Source: Arion vulgaris
Taxonomy: Eukaryota; Mollusca; Gastropoda; Stylommatophora; Arionidae
Direction: 5' to 3'
DNA: 64,000 nucleotides
NCBI GenBank assembly: GCA_020796225.1
Contig: CM036753.1
Location: forward strand, 82,151,941-82,215,940
This document shows, in pieces, positions 43,691 to 55,870 of this stretch (positions are counted from its first letter, which is position 1; the number at the start of each line of letters is the position of its first letter). The notes under the pieces were generated by a model. It searched no databases and had not been told where the DNA came from. It was given only the letters and a program-made list of their open reading frames with translations. Made by a program: the position numbers and the translations under genes.

Positions 43691-44579
43691 CACAATGGTA
43701 TAAGTAAGATTTGCTGATATTTTACAACGCCGCAGTTAACTATTTGCGGTTCATGGTTCAGTAAGCTGAACAGATTATCAAAATCTGATGTAGGTGATAG
43801 AGGCTCGCCGACGGAATCAGTACTTGCTGGTGTATATGCCATGACGAAGAAATACTGTTGACATCATTTCGCGATGGTGTCGGCTTTCACATTTCAGACG
43901 GAGCAGTTATAGTCATCCCGTTTCTTTAGATGACGACAAGAGCTTTCTCCTTAGATGATCTTTAAATTATTTTGAAAATTTGAATATGCCCAGGTCGCAA
44001 GATTGCAAAACACTTCGTTGTGTTTACAGGCAGGAAGAAGAACAATGAAATTGCAGTCAATTCTGTGACATATCGATGACCTGAACAACTTGACCTTAAG
44101 TACGACACTTACCTCCAACCGGAATTTTATATCCTGTTCTCTAAACAGCATTGTTCAAATATTGACCTAATTTATTCTAAAGTGTGTACTTTAAGCAGTG
44201 ATCTTACGTGTTTAAAAATACCGACTTTTCAAATGTGTCTACCCTTCAAAGACATGAATCTTACGTGTTTAACACATGGCTTTTCAAAGACATGACTATA
44301 AAGACGGTTTGGCTATACCCGACATTGGGAATGGTGAAGGGGAAGTAATCACCTAACTTAAACTTTGAGGAACGGTAAGTACGACGATAGTCAAAAAGAA
44401 ATGATACATTTCTGGATAGAAATGAATTCTTAAGTCGGCAGAATAAATGGCCATACAACATCACACGTATGAAGAAACTAGCGACTATGACAGATGCTCT
44501 GTGGGTTATATAAAGATTGGCATATCAAAAGCGCACCAAACTGAACGATGAGGGGGGAAACTTAGGTGATACTCAACTT

Positions 44580-44815
44580 TCAGAGAGCATACAGTGGATA
44601 GCATCACTCAGTAACATTAGAGAAACGAAAAATCTGATAGTCTAGCCAAAGAATGAAAACTGCCACAAGACAACCTGGCCAGTCACAAGGATATCAAAGC
44701 TAAAATCCAATGCAAAGTGAAAAAAAGATGATTACTAAATGACGAAGACAAACGGGTAGAAATATTTAACAGAACAATGAAATACCACTTGTACGTCAAA
44801 TTTGTACGTCCCTGT
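44580..44815 (+). mobile_element. LINE RNase H-end fragment
   Basis: Across frameshifts reads ETKN/SDSLAKE-like text, then KLPQDNLASH and DIKAKIQCKVKKRWLLNDED. It resembles the region directly after the GNE-AD-LAK motif of LINE RNase H. Confidence 0.5.
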
Positions 44816-45187
44816 TGGTTCTGGCAACACACGGGTGAAAACACATCTAAAATGAATGATTGTAGAAAAAGAATGTCTTTCTAGCAGTGTCAGTATGTCA
44901 CTAATCCATATTGACAGCGATCAGACTGGAAATTTGTCATTTGGAATCTGGTTACAACTGCACACTAGTGATGTGAGTCTTAACTAGCCGTTACTCGAAT
45001 ACCAAGTACTGCCTGCATTCGCTTCTAACAAGTACGACAAAAGAAAAGAAAAAGCTCCAGTACTTGACAAATACTGAGTAAATTGCCACTATTCGATTTG
45101 TGCATGTAAATGGGAGAATCAAAATGTTCATATACTTCGTGCGATCTTTTTTTTTTTCAAAACTATATATGGTGTTTTAGAATATGG

Positions 45188-45445
45188 GGCGCCCGTGTGT
45201 TGCCAGGGCTCACAAGAAGAGCATATAATCGTAACACGCCGACCTACAAGGCATGTTGTAAGAGGCGACTGAGGTAGGGTCTAGGAAACTACCTTAGTAA
45301 ATAAAAACGTCGCAGAAATCGTATGTGTCGGCCTACTTGTAGGCGCATAACTAGCACAACGCACAATCGTTCTTGAGCTCGGATCACATACAAATCGCAA
45401 AGAGTGGTTAACAAGTGGTCGATAGAGAGTTCGACCAAAAAAATA
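45188..45445 (+). mobile_element. SINE family A
   Basis: CGCCCGTGTGTTGCCAGGGC through AAGGCATGTTGTAAGAGGCG to GTGGTCGATAGAGAGTTCGA, near full length. Confidence 0.8.
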
Positions 45446-45460
45446 AGATCTATTCTCTAT

Positions 45461-45669
45461 AATCGAGTGCGTGTTGAGGAAGTACCTGAACATGAAACGT
45501 TTCAGTTAAGACCTCTAAGTTAGTCATTATATAGAATCGAGTGTGTGTTGATGAAGTACCTGAACATGACACGTTTCAGTTAAGACCTCTAAGTTAGTCA
45601 TTATCTAGAATCGAGTGCGTACTGAGGAAGTAACTGAACATGACACGTTTCAGTTAAGACCTCTAAGTA
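45461..45669. repeat. Tandem repeat, 74 bp x 2.8
   Basis: Units start AATCGAGTG at 45461, 45535 and 45609 and contain CACGTTTCAGTTAAGACCTC. Confidence 0.95.
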
Positions 45670-46179
45670 TCTAGTATACGACATCTACAAGTTACTAATT
45701 GTCTCAGTATGTTCTCTTGACATTACGCACTATCTCAAAATTGAAGCTACATATACGTTTCAGACAGAACCTCTGAATCAGTTACTTTGTCACTATCCGC
45801 TAATAGCTTTGTATGAAGTACTCTTTGTTTTAGTTATGTTATGCAATCGACGTCATGTGCGTGCTCCGTCATCCACTGCAGCAGCCCCCCGTCCAGTTGC
45901 TCACCGTACCCATGAGAAGTTGATTAGTATATCCTCTCTACCACGAAGACGACACTGTCTGGCATGTCCAAACTTAACTCCTCTCGCAATCGGTCCAGTG
46001 TCTGAGACTCGTACCATATCACATAAATAAGCGCGTACCCTATTGACATCGGCTTTGTCCATACTTCTGCCCACTTGAGATTGGGCACTGTTTTAGTTAT
46101 GTTAATAGTTACTTACACTGTGCTACCAGAGCCAAACGTGGGCACTGACAAAAGAACAAGAAAGGAAAATTACCACATG

Positions 46180-46535
46180 CGAACTGAGATGCTTGAGGAA
46201 AGCAGTAAATAAAACAAGTAGAGACCATATAAGAAATGAGAAAATCAAACAGTCGGAACAACACCTGCTATTAGATTTATTGAAAAACAGACAAATGGTT
46301 TGGCCACTTGGTCAGAATGAACCCGAATCCACCAGTTGCAAGAGCGTACAACCTGAAAATGGAATCAAGAGGAAGGGACAGACCAAGAAAACGATGGGTT
46401 GATGGAGTTAGACATTTTAAAACTCCACAATACCACAACATATCAAGCGACCGAGCGTGCATTATCTCGAAACCGATCAGTTAAACCTGCTACGTCTAGC
46501 GGCAAAAAAGCAGAGAAGGACAAAGAAGAATAGTT
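46180..46535 (+). mobile_element. LINE C-terminal fragment
   Basis: Reads VNKTSRDHIRNEKIKQS, then MESRGRDRPRKRWVDGV in a shifted frame. It shares RNE-IR/KS and GRPRKRW-D with the copies at 52970 and 61220. Confidence 0.65.
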
Positions 46536-46601
46536 ACTTAGTGTACTCAATTTGATTTGTTGTTCAGGCACCATGCAATGACATGTATTACCTAGGGGTC
46601 T

Positions 46602-46830
46602 CTGTGGCTGAGTGCTTAAGCCCTTTGCCTTGTGAGTCGAAGGTCGTGGGTTCGAATCCGGACCGCGGCCTTCTGTTGGCGAGTGCAGTTTTTCTCCACA
46701 GACCCCTATGATTGTTGCCGGAGCTACGGGTTCGTGCTTTGTGCAATACTCTCGGCAGGTGGCGTGCCATTTCTGCGGAGAGGACCGAGCCATATGGGGT
46801 AAACCCGGTGCAAAGTCAATCCTTCGTCTT
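46602..46830 (+). mobile_element. SINE family B, best-kept copy
   Basis: The tRNA-related head TCTGTGGCTGAGTGCTTAAG carries an A box, and GGTTCGAATCC is a perfect B box of an RNA polymerase III promoter. The body has CTCGGCAGGTGGCGTGCCAT and the end has CCCGGTGCAA. The head resembles a tRNA of the Leu/Ser type. Confidence 0.85.
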
Positions 46831-46959
46831 TATGTATTACCTGATATTCCAGTAATTTTCAAGTCTTTTTTTAGAATTATCTTGCTGAATATTCTTACTT
46901 TTTAAGTGTTTGACGGTAGCGGATGCAAGCTACATATAAAGCTGCAGATTTACTAGTTC

Positions 46960-47175
46960 TTTCTTTTGTCGTCACACTGTTACCGGGTTGTTGCCCAGTG
47001 TCGTGGTTTTCTGTTTTTGTCTTGCGCTGTTCTGGTGGCTTGTGTGATTATTTTTGTGGGGTTTTTTTGGGACAGGATTCTGCTATGCCATCTAACAATC
47101 TTTTCGTGGTCTTCCTCGCCTTCTTTCTTGATGTTGTAGAAGACTTTGTATACTGTGGAGTTTGGATGTATTTTT
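46960..47175 (-). mobile_element. LINE C-terminal fragment, decayed
   Basis: Minus-strand frames give SRKKARKTTKRLLDGIAESC, the K/RGRPRKRWLDGI motif with changes. The plus-strand open frame over it is antisense. Confidence 0.45.
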
Positions 47176-47790
47176 ATAAAGTGCTGACATCACTTCATTC
47201 TTTGTTTCTTATGTAATTCAAATACAGTTCTGTGCCTACTTTATTTCTTATTCTGATGTTATTGATGTTATTAACTGATAACTTATTTACAAGTTGGTTA
47301 CAGTTAATAGCCAGCAAAACTACATACTTGGGACAAAGTAACAGGCATAAATAACATGAAAGTAACAAACGCACGTCACTACTGCACGTTTGTACTTTCA
47401 CGGCGACTGCGGTAAGAGAGCCTGCAACTGTGCTACTGCACGTCAATGTCTCGGACATCCAAGCAAATGTACAGCCACTCTTTATCCCAACATCTTTAAA
47501 TGTGCCACACCTGTCAGCACAATGCGAGCATTTGTCACGACGGCAGATTTTCTAATTATTTCGCTACGGTCGACTCGTAGGACAAAATTTAACGCTATAT
47601 GCGAATTTTAATATAAATTTAAAAAAAGAAAACATTTTGGGATTCCAGATTCACTGATAGCCTGTTTCATGATTTTAGTTACATCGTATGGTTTCTCTTC
47701 AAATGTGGTTTATAAAACTCTCAAGTTATATTAAGAGACTTACTGAAACCATTACAAGTGGCACGAAACCATTCAGTGGGCTTACTGTAC

Positions 47791-48120
47791 AGGCCCAACA
47801 ACACGATGCATACGCAGGCCCAACAACACGATGCATACGCAGGCCCAACAACACGATGCATACGCAGGCCCAACAACACGATGCATACGCAGGCCAACAA
47901 CAACGATGCATACACAGGCCCAACAACAAGATGCATACACAGGCCCAACAACAAGATCCAACACAGCCCAATCAACAAGATGCATACACAGGCCCAACAA
48001 CAGATCATACGCAGGCCCAACAACACGATACATACACAGGCCCAACAACACGTCCATCACACAGTCATACATACCATCAACACGATGGCCAACACAGGCC
48101 CAACAACCGATACAACACAG
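47791..48120. repeat. Minisatellite of about 25 bp, about 13 units
   Basis: Unit AGGCCCAACAACACGATGCA plus TACGC. The first five units are almost identical; later units carry single-base and length changes. Because the unit is not a multiple of three and contains no stop in any frame, long frames open in all registers on both strands. They are not genes. Confidence 0.95.
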
Positions 48121-48847
48121 CTGTATAAAATTAAGATCTTCAAACAACAATAAAGTTAGGAGTCTAAGAGAACATTTCAGGCAATCACAACAATAATAAA
48201 AGAAAAAAAACTAGGAGGTGATGAGACATTTATGAAAGATTCTATACGCTATATAGAAAATCACCGACGACCTTTAAAAGCTGTATTACTGAAGAATGTT
48301 AAAACCAAGTGAAGATAATGTGCACATGATCATTATACACACAAAGTAGTCCACATTCTGGGAATGTCACGAGAAATAAGACGATAGAACATACAGTACT
48401 GTGACAAATGACAATCTACAAGTTTGACAAGAAAGAAAAACAGACAAACGTTCAACCTTGCGGCAAGGGCAATTGTAAACAACATTAACAGAACCACTAC
48501 AAGAAAGTTGAGGCTGACTTACATGACATAATAGACTTGACAAATGACAGTTACTATAACAATATACTTTAGTCAAACTCAACAAACAGCATTGAATATG
48601 AAACACGCCATATGTTTGTTGCGATGTGGGAAGGAAATCGCCAACAATTAATAATCATGACATTAAAGCATGCAGCCCAAGAACAAAGTGACAAGTTGGG
48701 AGTTACATTTACTTAATAAAAAAATTTGAGCATATAATGCAAACGTCATTTTTGGTTAAACTATTTCCGTACAGAAAAGAATGTGAAAACGAAAGTCGTG
48801 GCATATCCTGTACAGGACGTAAGCCAACAACAGTAAACGAGTCGATT

Positions 48848-49026
48848 TTTTCTAGGCACCACCTATACGTTCAGCAGTTTGCATTGCTTTCTGAACGGTG
48901 AGGTCTACTTTTCCCGTTTGTAAAACTCCAAGGAATTAATTTGCTTCCAAATTGCCAGCCGCAGAGTTTGAACCAGGTACGCTTGGGTTGTGATCGAGCG
49001 CACTACCGCTTAAGCTAGAGGCTCAC
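48848..49026 (-). mobile_element. SINE family D (tRNA-derived)
   Basis: Minus strand: TAGCTTAAGCGGTAGTGCGC (A box) and TGGTTCAAACTC (B box), then a body ending CCGTTCAGAAAGCAATGCAA, shared with 50495-50650. Confidence 0.65.
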
Positions 49027-50494
49027 AAATGAATGGAATGTGCAAATGTTAAAACTGGAAAACACGTTTTGTCACTGAAAAACACGAGCTGCATTAACAT
49101 TTTAGGCTATTTCCGTAAGCTTTAATATGTACAGTTGAGCTACGACACACCTTGAAGTTTTAGCAACCCAAGAACTGGGTGTGTTTATAAACACGAGGAA
49201 TGGCCTCAAGTCTGGGTAATTACAAAGAAGACATTGGCGAGATGTTTAGATAAAATGCTGTACAAAGTACTAGCTCAAATGAAATGAGTTAGTTACCTGT
49301 GCCTATTTATTGGAATCTTAAGAGAAAGAAATAGTATACAACAGCAGATGGAACATATTCCAATGTGCCGTGTAAATATAGTGTCACTACACAGCCCACT
49401 GTATATTCATACAAGATGCTAACTGGTGATTTGCAAGATATGTGTACAATGTTCGCGTGAACGCACGTTCGACATAAAGGCAGGTTGATTTTCTCAAATT
49501 AAAGTCAAAGAATACTAAATATGAAAAAGAACCCAGTGTTATTTCATACAACCGAAACTTTTCTTCACTCAAGTGACAAGACCCCCATACTAGACTAGGC
49601 AATATTTCATACTTCTAAACGTGAACTGTCCTAACGATGGTTTCTCCAATCAACACCACGATATACCAAGAATCTAAATTCGCAATACAGTTGTCAAGCT
49701 GATCTATTTCATTTTAGGGGTTGAAATGAAATTTATAGTTACCTTTATTGTTACCTCTAAAATTAGGATACTCTGGTCAAGTTGTGACTTTTTAATCCGT
49801 TACAGATTATATATAATATATGCCTTGGACTAATCAATGTCTGCGTCTACGCTAAAATAGCAACTTTTTGAGACAAGAAGCAAAAATAAGTTTCTGCCGA
49901 CAAAATAGAAATGAACTGGTCAAGGTTATCGTATATCACAAACACGTGTTCGTAACCAACTGAACAAACAAGCCGGCCATGGACTGTTCTAACACTTCAC
50001 TGACCTGCCGAATCGACCTGTTATCTAACACACAGTTTTTAAGTAAACAAGTCCTGTTTCTGCTCAACACATTTCTTTTTTGTTTCAACAGGTTTCCTAA
50101 CCTTCCATATTGATTGCAAACTTTTAATTAGGTTTCCTACAATTTCTAAAAGAATATATTATAGCTACATTTTGACATGTTTTTGTCAATAAGACATGTA
50201 TCGACAAAATGACAAAGCGCAATGATCACACTTGTTTCTTGTTGTAAGGCACAGGAACCGACATGAACAAAGAATCCAATGTACTGTTAAAATTACTATG
50301 CAATGAAAGAGGCTAACAAGCACAAACAGGTTAACAAGCACAAACAAAGCTCACTATCAACATCAGAAATAAAGAAATGTATGAGCATGTGAGAAGTGCA
50401 TAACACAACCGGTAACAAACAACAAGAGAAACGAAACAAGAACTTCATAACTAATCGATAGTAATTGTTTGAAAATATAATGAAATATATACTT

Positions 50495-50652
50495 CTAAGT
50501 GTACGTAGGGGGATGGTGACTCTGTCCATTAACTCCGACGTTCTGAGTTCGAATCACACTGCGAACAGTTTGGTTGCAAATTGTTTCGCATGGATTTTTA
50601 CAAAAAGGACGATGGCACCACCCGTTCAGAAAACAATGGCATACTGAACGTA
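50495..50652 (+). mobile_element. SINE family D
   Basis: Contains GAGTTCGAATCAC (B box) and the family end CCCGTTCAGAAAACAATGGC. The A box is degenerate. Confidence 0.6.
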
Positions 50653-50972
50653 ATATGCTAGAAAATCACAAACAGCGTTAAAGCTGGTTGATTCGCAAGT
50701 CCTGAAAGGATATGCAATTAACTTTAAAGTGTAGTATAACAATGCAGACTAACAACACTTCGACTAGTAATGCATATTATCCAGATAACGAAAGAATGAT
50801 ATTGCAAATATACTTAACCAGTATACATAAATAAACACATATGAAATACTATAGGTGCTATTTGGTAGGTAAGAACAACATGCTTCCAATACAGTAACTA
50901 GTTATCAGCTTCTTTAGATGAAAACTGTGAAACGGTTGTTATAAGTGAGCATGCAATGAGTAACCAGCTTAC

Positions 50973-51040
50973 CTACTGTGATCTGTTGATCCGTTGACTG
51001 GCCAGAGACTAAAAGAAGCAGGCGATACACGGCAACACAC
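50973..51040 (-). promoter_or_regulatory. Candidate non-coding first exon / promoter region
   Basis: A minus-strand donor (CACAGTAG|GTAAG) lies in a locally GC-richer, unique-looking stretch upstream of the 5'UTR acceptor at 40844. It could be the first exon of the TAPP-like gene, ending at 50973; its 5' end is arbitrary here. No TATA box was recognised. The evidence is one splice site plus position. Confidence 0.2.
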
Positions 51041-51140
51041 CTGGGTCTATTTCACCGCTTGCTCACTCGAACAGTGAGTGACGTGTAGTCAGGAAACACG
51101 GATGAAACGCAAATCATGATAGTAAGTGAAGCCTTCGTTG

Positions 51141-51640
51141 ACTGAATAATATTCAACCGTCAAACTGAACAGTCAAGTATAGTGTATGTATCTGAACAAT
51201 ATTCAACCGTCAAACTGAACAGTCAAGTATAGTGTATGTATCTGAACAATATTCAACCGTCAAACTGAACAGTCAAGTATAGTGTATGTATCTGAACAAT
51301 ATTCAACCGTCAAACTGAACAGTCAAGTATAGTGTATGTATCTGAACAATATTCAACCGTCAAACTGAACAGTCAAGTATAGTGTATGTATCTGAACAAT
51401 ATTCAACCGTCAAACTGAACAGTCAAGTATAGTGTATGTATCTGAACAATATTCAACCGTCAAACTGAACAGTCAAGTATAGTGTATGTATCTGAATAAT
51501 ATTCAACCGTCAAACTGAACAGTCAAGTATAGTGTATGTATGTGAACAATATTCAACCGTCAAACTGAACAGTCAAGTATAGTGTATGTATCTGAACAAT
51601 ATTCAACCGTCAAACTGAACAGTCAAGTATAGTGTATGTT
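51141..51640. repeat. Satellite-like array, 10 x 50 bp
   Basis: Units begin TCTGAACAATATTCAACCGT. There are ten units of exactly 50 bp, differing only at two or three sites (TGAATAAT in units 1 and 8; TGTGAACAAT in unit 9). Confidence 0.98.
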
Positions 51641-51814
51641 ATCAACGAACGCAAGAATGATAATCAAATATCGAATCGAAGTATGAGATAGTATAGTACT
51701 TATATCATGTCCTTGCAGAATGCCAATCTCACTACAGACTCGATCTCTAGCCAGTTCTCTCGCCTCTTTCATCAAGGTTCACGGTTTCTTTAATGTCATG
51801 TTTCAGTCGTCGTT

Positions 51815-52075
51815 GTCGACCGAGTGGTCACCGGGGCCCAAATTTGGGGTGTAAAGAATAGAACCAGTTACCTGCCAAGCATGTCGTAAATGGTGAATAA
51901 GGAGGTTTGGCTGAAATCGGATGCACGTGTCCTAAACTTGTAAAAGTCTAGCTGTTTGAGGACCTACCAAACCAATGTGCAACGTATACACGTTCTTGGC
52001 AAAGATCAAATATATCACAAAGAGTGATTAAAATTGGTCGTAAAGAACGAACGCAAAGAAGAAGTCGCCGTTGTT
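51815..52075 (+). mobile_element. SINE family A' (variant subfamily)
   Basis: Head GACCGAGTGGTCACCGGGGC, then GTGTAAAGAATAGAACCAG, GCATGTCGTAAATGG, and the tail GAACGCAAAGAAGAAG. The middle differs from family A (TAAAAGTCTAGCTGTTTGAG), but the start and tail blocks agree, so it is a related subfamily. Confidence 0.7.
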
Positions 52076-52128
52076 GTCTTTCGGGAGCCATGCCATCTCC
52101 TCTCCATTATTACTCTTTCTAAACAGCT

Positions 52129-52165
52129 GTAACGTTTAATGTAACGTTTAATGTAACGTTTAATG
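52129..52165. repeat. Tandem repeat, 12 bp x 3
   Basis: Unit TGTAACGTTTAA, three copies. Confidence 0.9.
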
Positions 52166-52399
52166 TGACACAATAATTTTAGTTTCGAAATATACGTTTA
52201 TGAGCAATGTTTTCGATGTTCATGTCTTGTAGGAAGTCTCTTCCGACTCTATGTCAAGAAGTTCTACTAATTTTCGACAGCATTTTGTTAAAAAAATTCG
52301 ACGTTACTATTTAATTATTGTGCTATACTACAATAATTAATAATTCACACTATTATGTTCCACAGTAAAAAAATGCATGCTCATGAAGCTTTACTTTTG

Positions 52400-52640
52400 T
52401 TTCCTTGTTGAATTGTCATATTTTCTTTATATATGTACCTAGCTTGTATTATGTCATATTTTCTTTATATGTACTATCTTCTATAGTCTAATTTTCTTAC
52501 TATATGTACCAAGTATAAACGTAATTTTCTTATTATGTAATTTTGAGTACACATTTTACTTTATGTACCTAGCTTGATTATCATATTTTCTTTATATATG
52601 TACCTAGCTTGTATTATGTCATATTTTCTTTATACGTGTA
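52400..52640. repeat. Imperfect duplication, AT-rich
   Basis: CATATTTTCTTTATATATGT, then ACCTAGCTTGTATTATGT and a TACTATCTTCT block, occur near 52420-52490 and again near 52580-52650, with an intervening partial copy. Confidence 0.7.
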
Positions 52641-52969
52641 CTATCTTCTTAGTAGTCTACATTGTTCTTACGTACGGAGACAAGATACTCAAACCGTGTA
52701 ACGTTTTCCTTCATTGCTGATGGTAATTTTGAGTACACATTTTACTATGTCAGTGAACATAATCTGACGTTTTCTTTGTGTTCAAAAACTGGTTCTAGTT
52801 TCTACTGGTTTTTTAAACAAAAAGTAGTGGTTCCAATCCATTGACACTAATTGAAAAATATCTGTTATCTGCGTATCTTAGCTCTGTAATCGTATTTCCT
52901 GTAATATATAATAACACAATGGATGCACACTATATGTTTTTTTACATATAATAAACTATAAGCACCACG

Positions 52970-53336
52970 TGTGAAATGAAATGCTCGAGGAAGGCAGTGG
53001 GATCACCAGGAAAGGTAGACTACGAAATGAAAACATCAGAAGCAGAGTGGGCATAACTTCATGCTCGGAATACATCGAAAGACAAATGTAGTGATTTGGA
53101 CATTTAATGAGAATTGAATACAACCAACCACCAATAACAGCATACAAAAAGAGATCAGGTACTAGAGTCAAGGGAAGACCAAGAAAAAAAAGGATAGACA
53201 ATATCATGACCACACTACATAAACAGGGATGTAACACAAGGGCGACTCATCTAGCCATGGAGCGCAAATTAAAGCTCCCACCCCTACGCTTAACGGCAAG
53301 AGTGGACAACAAATTCCATCTTTCACCTGGGGAATA
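52970..53336 (+). mobile_element. LINE C-terminal fragment
   Basis: Reads MRIEYNQPPITAYKKRSGT, then KGRPRKKRIDNIMTTLHKQG. A second, more decayed copy of the same family lies at 61220-61465. Confidence 0.75.
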
Positions 53337-53339
53337 AAT

Positions 53340-53605
53340 TATAAGCTATTTCATCATCATCAAATAGCTTGTCCATAGCAGAAATTTGCCACACTAACCT
53401 CCCTTCGGTTTGCTCTGTCTCTCTCTCTCTCTCTCTCTCATGCCAGAAGTCCCAACTCTGAAGCCGTCATGCTCCTCAAATCTCCAGCTACATCCTGAAT
53501 CCATCTTTTCCGGGATGCCTCCTTCCATATTGATCTTCTCCAAGCCTTCACGTCTGTTTAAATATCCAAAATACTTCAATTTTTCATTCCTATTTGTAGA
53601 ATCAG
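53340..53605 (-). mobile_element. LINE C-terminal fragment, tail-to-tail with the previous one
   Basis: Minus strand reads LKYFGYLNRREGLEKINMEG and ends with a GACAAGCTATTTGATGATG tail shared with 33410-33430. It contains a CT/GA microsatellite (about 53418-53439) that interrupts the coding trace. Confidence 0.7.
53418..53439. repeat. (CT)n microsatellite
   Basis: About 11 CT units, inside a LINE fragment. Confidence 0.9.
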
Positions 53606-53721
53606 AGAATTTTCTTTGATTTTGAGTTCTTTCTGAATATATCTATTTGTTCTCTTCTCTGCCCCTGATATACGAGGGACTATTCTGTAACATTTACATT
53701 CAAAAGCACATATCGCCTGCG

Positions 53722-53972
53722 TGATGTCGGGGCCCGCAAGGGAAGCAAAGAATAGCACCACTGCGACCTATAAGGAATGTCGTAAGAGGCGACTGATGAA
53801 GAGCCTAGGGAAACTACCCTAGCAAATAAAAAACGTCGCAGAAATTGAATGTGCTGGCCTACTTGTAGGGCACAACTAGCACAAGGTACAATCGCTCTTA
53901 GGCTCAGATCACATACAAATTACACAGAGTGGTTAACAAGTGGTCGATATGGAGCGTCCGAAGAAGAAGCAC
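53722..53972 (+). mobile_element. SINE family A
   Basis: GTCGGGGCCCGCAAGGGAAG, then AATGTCGTAAGAGGCGACTG, and the end TGGTCGATATGGAGCGTCCG plus AAGAAGAAG. Full length. Confidence 0.85.
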
Positions 53973-54227
53973 ATATACGTTTTCCACAGCCTTCTTAAAT
54001 GCCCATGCTTCACACCCATACGTTGCCACTGGGAATATACAGCACAACATAAGCTATCTAAGAAATACATTTCGTTATGTCAAATAAATGAATAATCATT
54101 AGCATCCTCGGTGCATCCAACGGCACATCAAGTAGAGACACACAAAAATATGCAATCAAATTAGCCATTTTGGGTTGTTTCTGTCCCTGTTTGCGTTTCT
54201 ATAGTGTGGGATCGTCGGTACTATACC

Positions 54228-54302
54228 ACCCCTCTTTGTGGCCTTTAACGACATACGAGAGAAGACAGTGGCTGTATTCTTTGCTACATCGGAAACCACA
54301 CG
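54228..54302 (-). mobile_element. SINE family A-like 5' fragment
   Basis: Minus strand CCCGTGTGGTTTCCGATGTA, GCAAAGAATACAGCCACTG and TATGTCGTTAAAGGCCAC correspond to the 5' third of family A. Confidence 0.45.
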
Positions 54303-54693
54303 GGGATAATTAATTTAATATGGAACTAAACAAATTCAAATAAACACTCAATTTATTTGTTTTAATGGTTACAATCGATGTCTGTCCACTCAGGGCACAC
54401 CCATATGCGTTCAGTCCATTTTTAGTAGCTGTTAGCATTTAACAGTATGCTGGTCACGTTAACTACGGCTCGTATAATGATCACCAGGCTTGTATGTTTG
54501 ATTCTCACATGATTGGTGGTCACGTTCATCAGGTGAAACCAGGGTCAATAATCCAAGTTGTAGTCGAGATGTATGTATTGGTTACAGCATTATGTGTAAC
54601 CAAGGCCTCCGACAACATATGTTGCTGGTGGGGGAGAAGGAAAGTAGGCGGGGAGAGGGGCATGTGTGTAACAAAACTATAATGTCAACCATT

Positions 54694-54742
54694 CATAGAG
54701 GGAAGAATTGTACTTGTAACACCATATGTAAATATATCAATA
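54694..54742. repeat. Single-copy founder-like segment of the 57-kb satellite
   Basis: 49 bases starting CATAGAGGGAAGAATTGTAC and ending TATCAATA, identical at 48 positions to 57188-57236, where the tandem array begins. Here it is not expanded. Confidence 0.9.
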
Positions 54743-55329
54743 CACCCACATTGTTAAACGTTCTCTGGTCACAGGCAATGTGTATATCAGGTCATAACCC
54801 TGGTAAAAGAAAGTGTATCCTGGTCGTGACACTAGGTATTATAAGCTCGTGATAGTGCTTACAGTGCACCGGGTGTAGCGGGGTCATTACCATTTTACTA
54901 TCTGGTGTATTACATCTACCATCTTCCATTCAAATGCGAACGTATAAACATAATGCGACGAATTGACAAGACGATATTGGTAAGCGGGAGAAACGTCAGT
55001 AATCTTTATTAGGTAAATTCACGACACGTTCGGAATAATTTCTTTGAATAGTTACATGCAGATCATTCAGACACTGAACTAAAAGAGGTCTACGTCATGG
55101 GGTTGTCAGGGTCCACGGTTAAGGCGAGGGAGCGGAAAGGAGAGGTGGGGGTTGGCGCAAGTGCTATTGGTCTATTGATATCACTCAATCTATTGGTCTC
55201 CCTCTAAGTCTCACTCGATCTCTACTGTTTGGCCTTCTACTGGATGTTTACATCAAACCACAGCCAAAATGACATGCCCAAAGGTTTCAATCTCTTAGTT
55301 TCCTGTTAACTTTAGTGTTATAGACGTCT

Positions 55330-55582
55330 ATGTAGTGCCAGAGCTCACAAAGGAAGCAAAGAATAGTACCACTGCCACCTACAAGGCATGTCGTCAGAGG
55401 CGACTGAGGTAAGGGCCTAGGGAAACTACCGTAGTAAATAAAAAGCATTGCAGAAATCGGATGTGCTGGCCTACTTGTGTGCGCACAACTGGCACAACGT
55501 ACAATCGCTCTTAGACTCAGATCACATACAAATCAGACACAGTGGTTAACAAATAGTCGATATGGAGCGTTCGAAGAAGCAG
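55330..55582 (+). mobile_element. SINE family A
   Basis: GTAGTGCCAGAGCTCACAAA, AAGGCATGTCGTCAGAGGCG, AGTCGATATGGAGCGTTCGA and GAAG. Full length. Confidence 0.85.
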
Positions 55583-55649
55583 AGTACTGGAAAAATGTAC
55601 AACTGAGATTACGAATGCTTTGACTTAGCACACAGTTTCTTCTGTTTAT

Positions 55650-55870
55650 AAGCAAGCTTCTTGTTGCGTAGAGGTTTGCTGCTCGCCGCTCGTTCCAATG
55701 GTACTCGATTCGCTCTCTCGTGGAGCTATCGGATATTTTTCAGAGATCCTTGATATCAGTGTAGGCGAGATCGAGTTCCTAGTCCTATCAGAGACTGACA
55801 ATAAAAAGTCGGTCCCGTGTTCAAGTTGAGCAGATAAGAAATCGAGAACAGGTTGGAAATCAGTTGCCCG
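55650..55870 (-). repeat. Dispersed repeat F, copy 2
   Basis: Inverted relative of 2280-2490. The minus strand is open for 78 codons and includes LLSVSDRTRNSISPTL, but frames differ between the copies, so it is probably transposon or foldback debris. Confidence 0.55.

Larger units (their letters stand above)
41830..50490. other. Upstream intergenic region (5' side of the TAPP-like gene)
   Basis: Between the SINEs, LINE pieces and tandem arrays listed separately, the stretches 43000-43650, 43700-44570, 47220-47780, 48130-48840 and 49030-50490 hold no gene I can support. Confidence 0.5.

Noticed and set aside
46602..46680. A possible tRNA gene (good A and B boxes).
   Set aside because: The same head occurs in several copies followed by a common non-tRNA body, and the acceptor stem does not close, so it is a SINE head.
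47688..48196. Several long overlapping frames up to 146 codons, rich in QAQQ, RPNN and GPTT.
   Set aside because: They are products of the 25-bp stop-free minisatellite in different registers on both strands.
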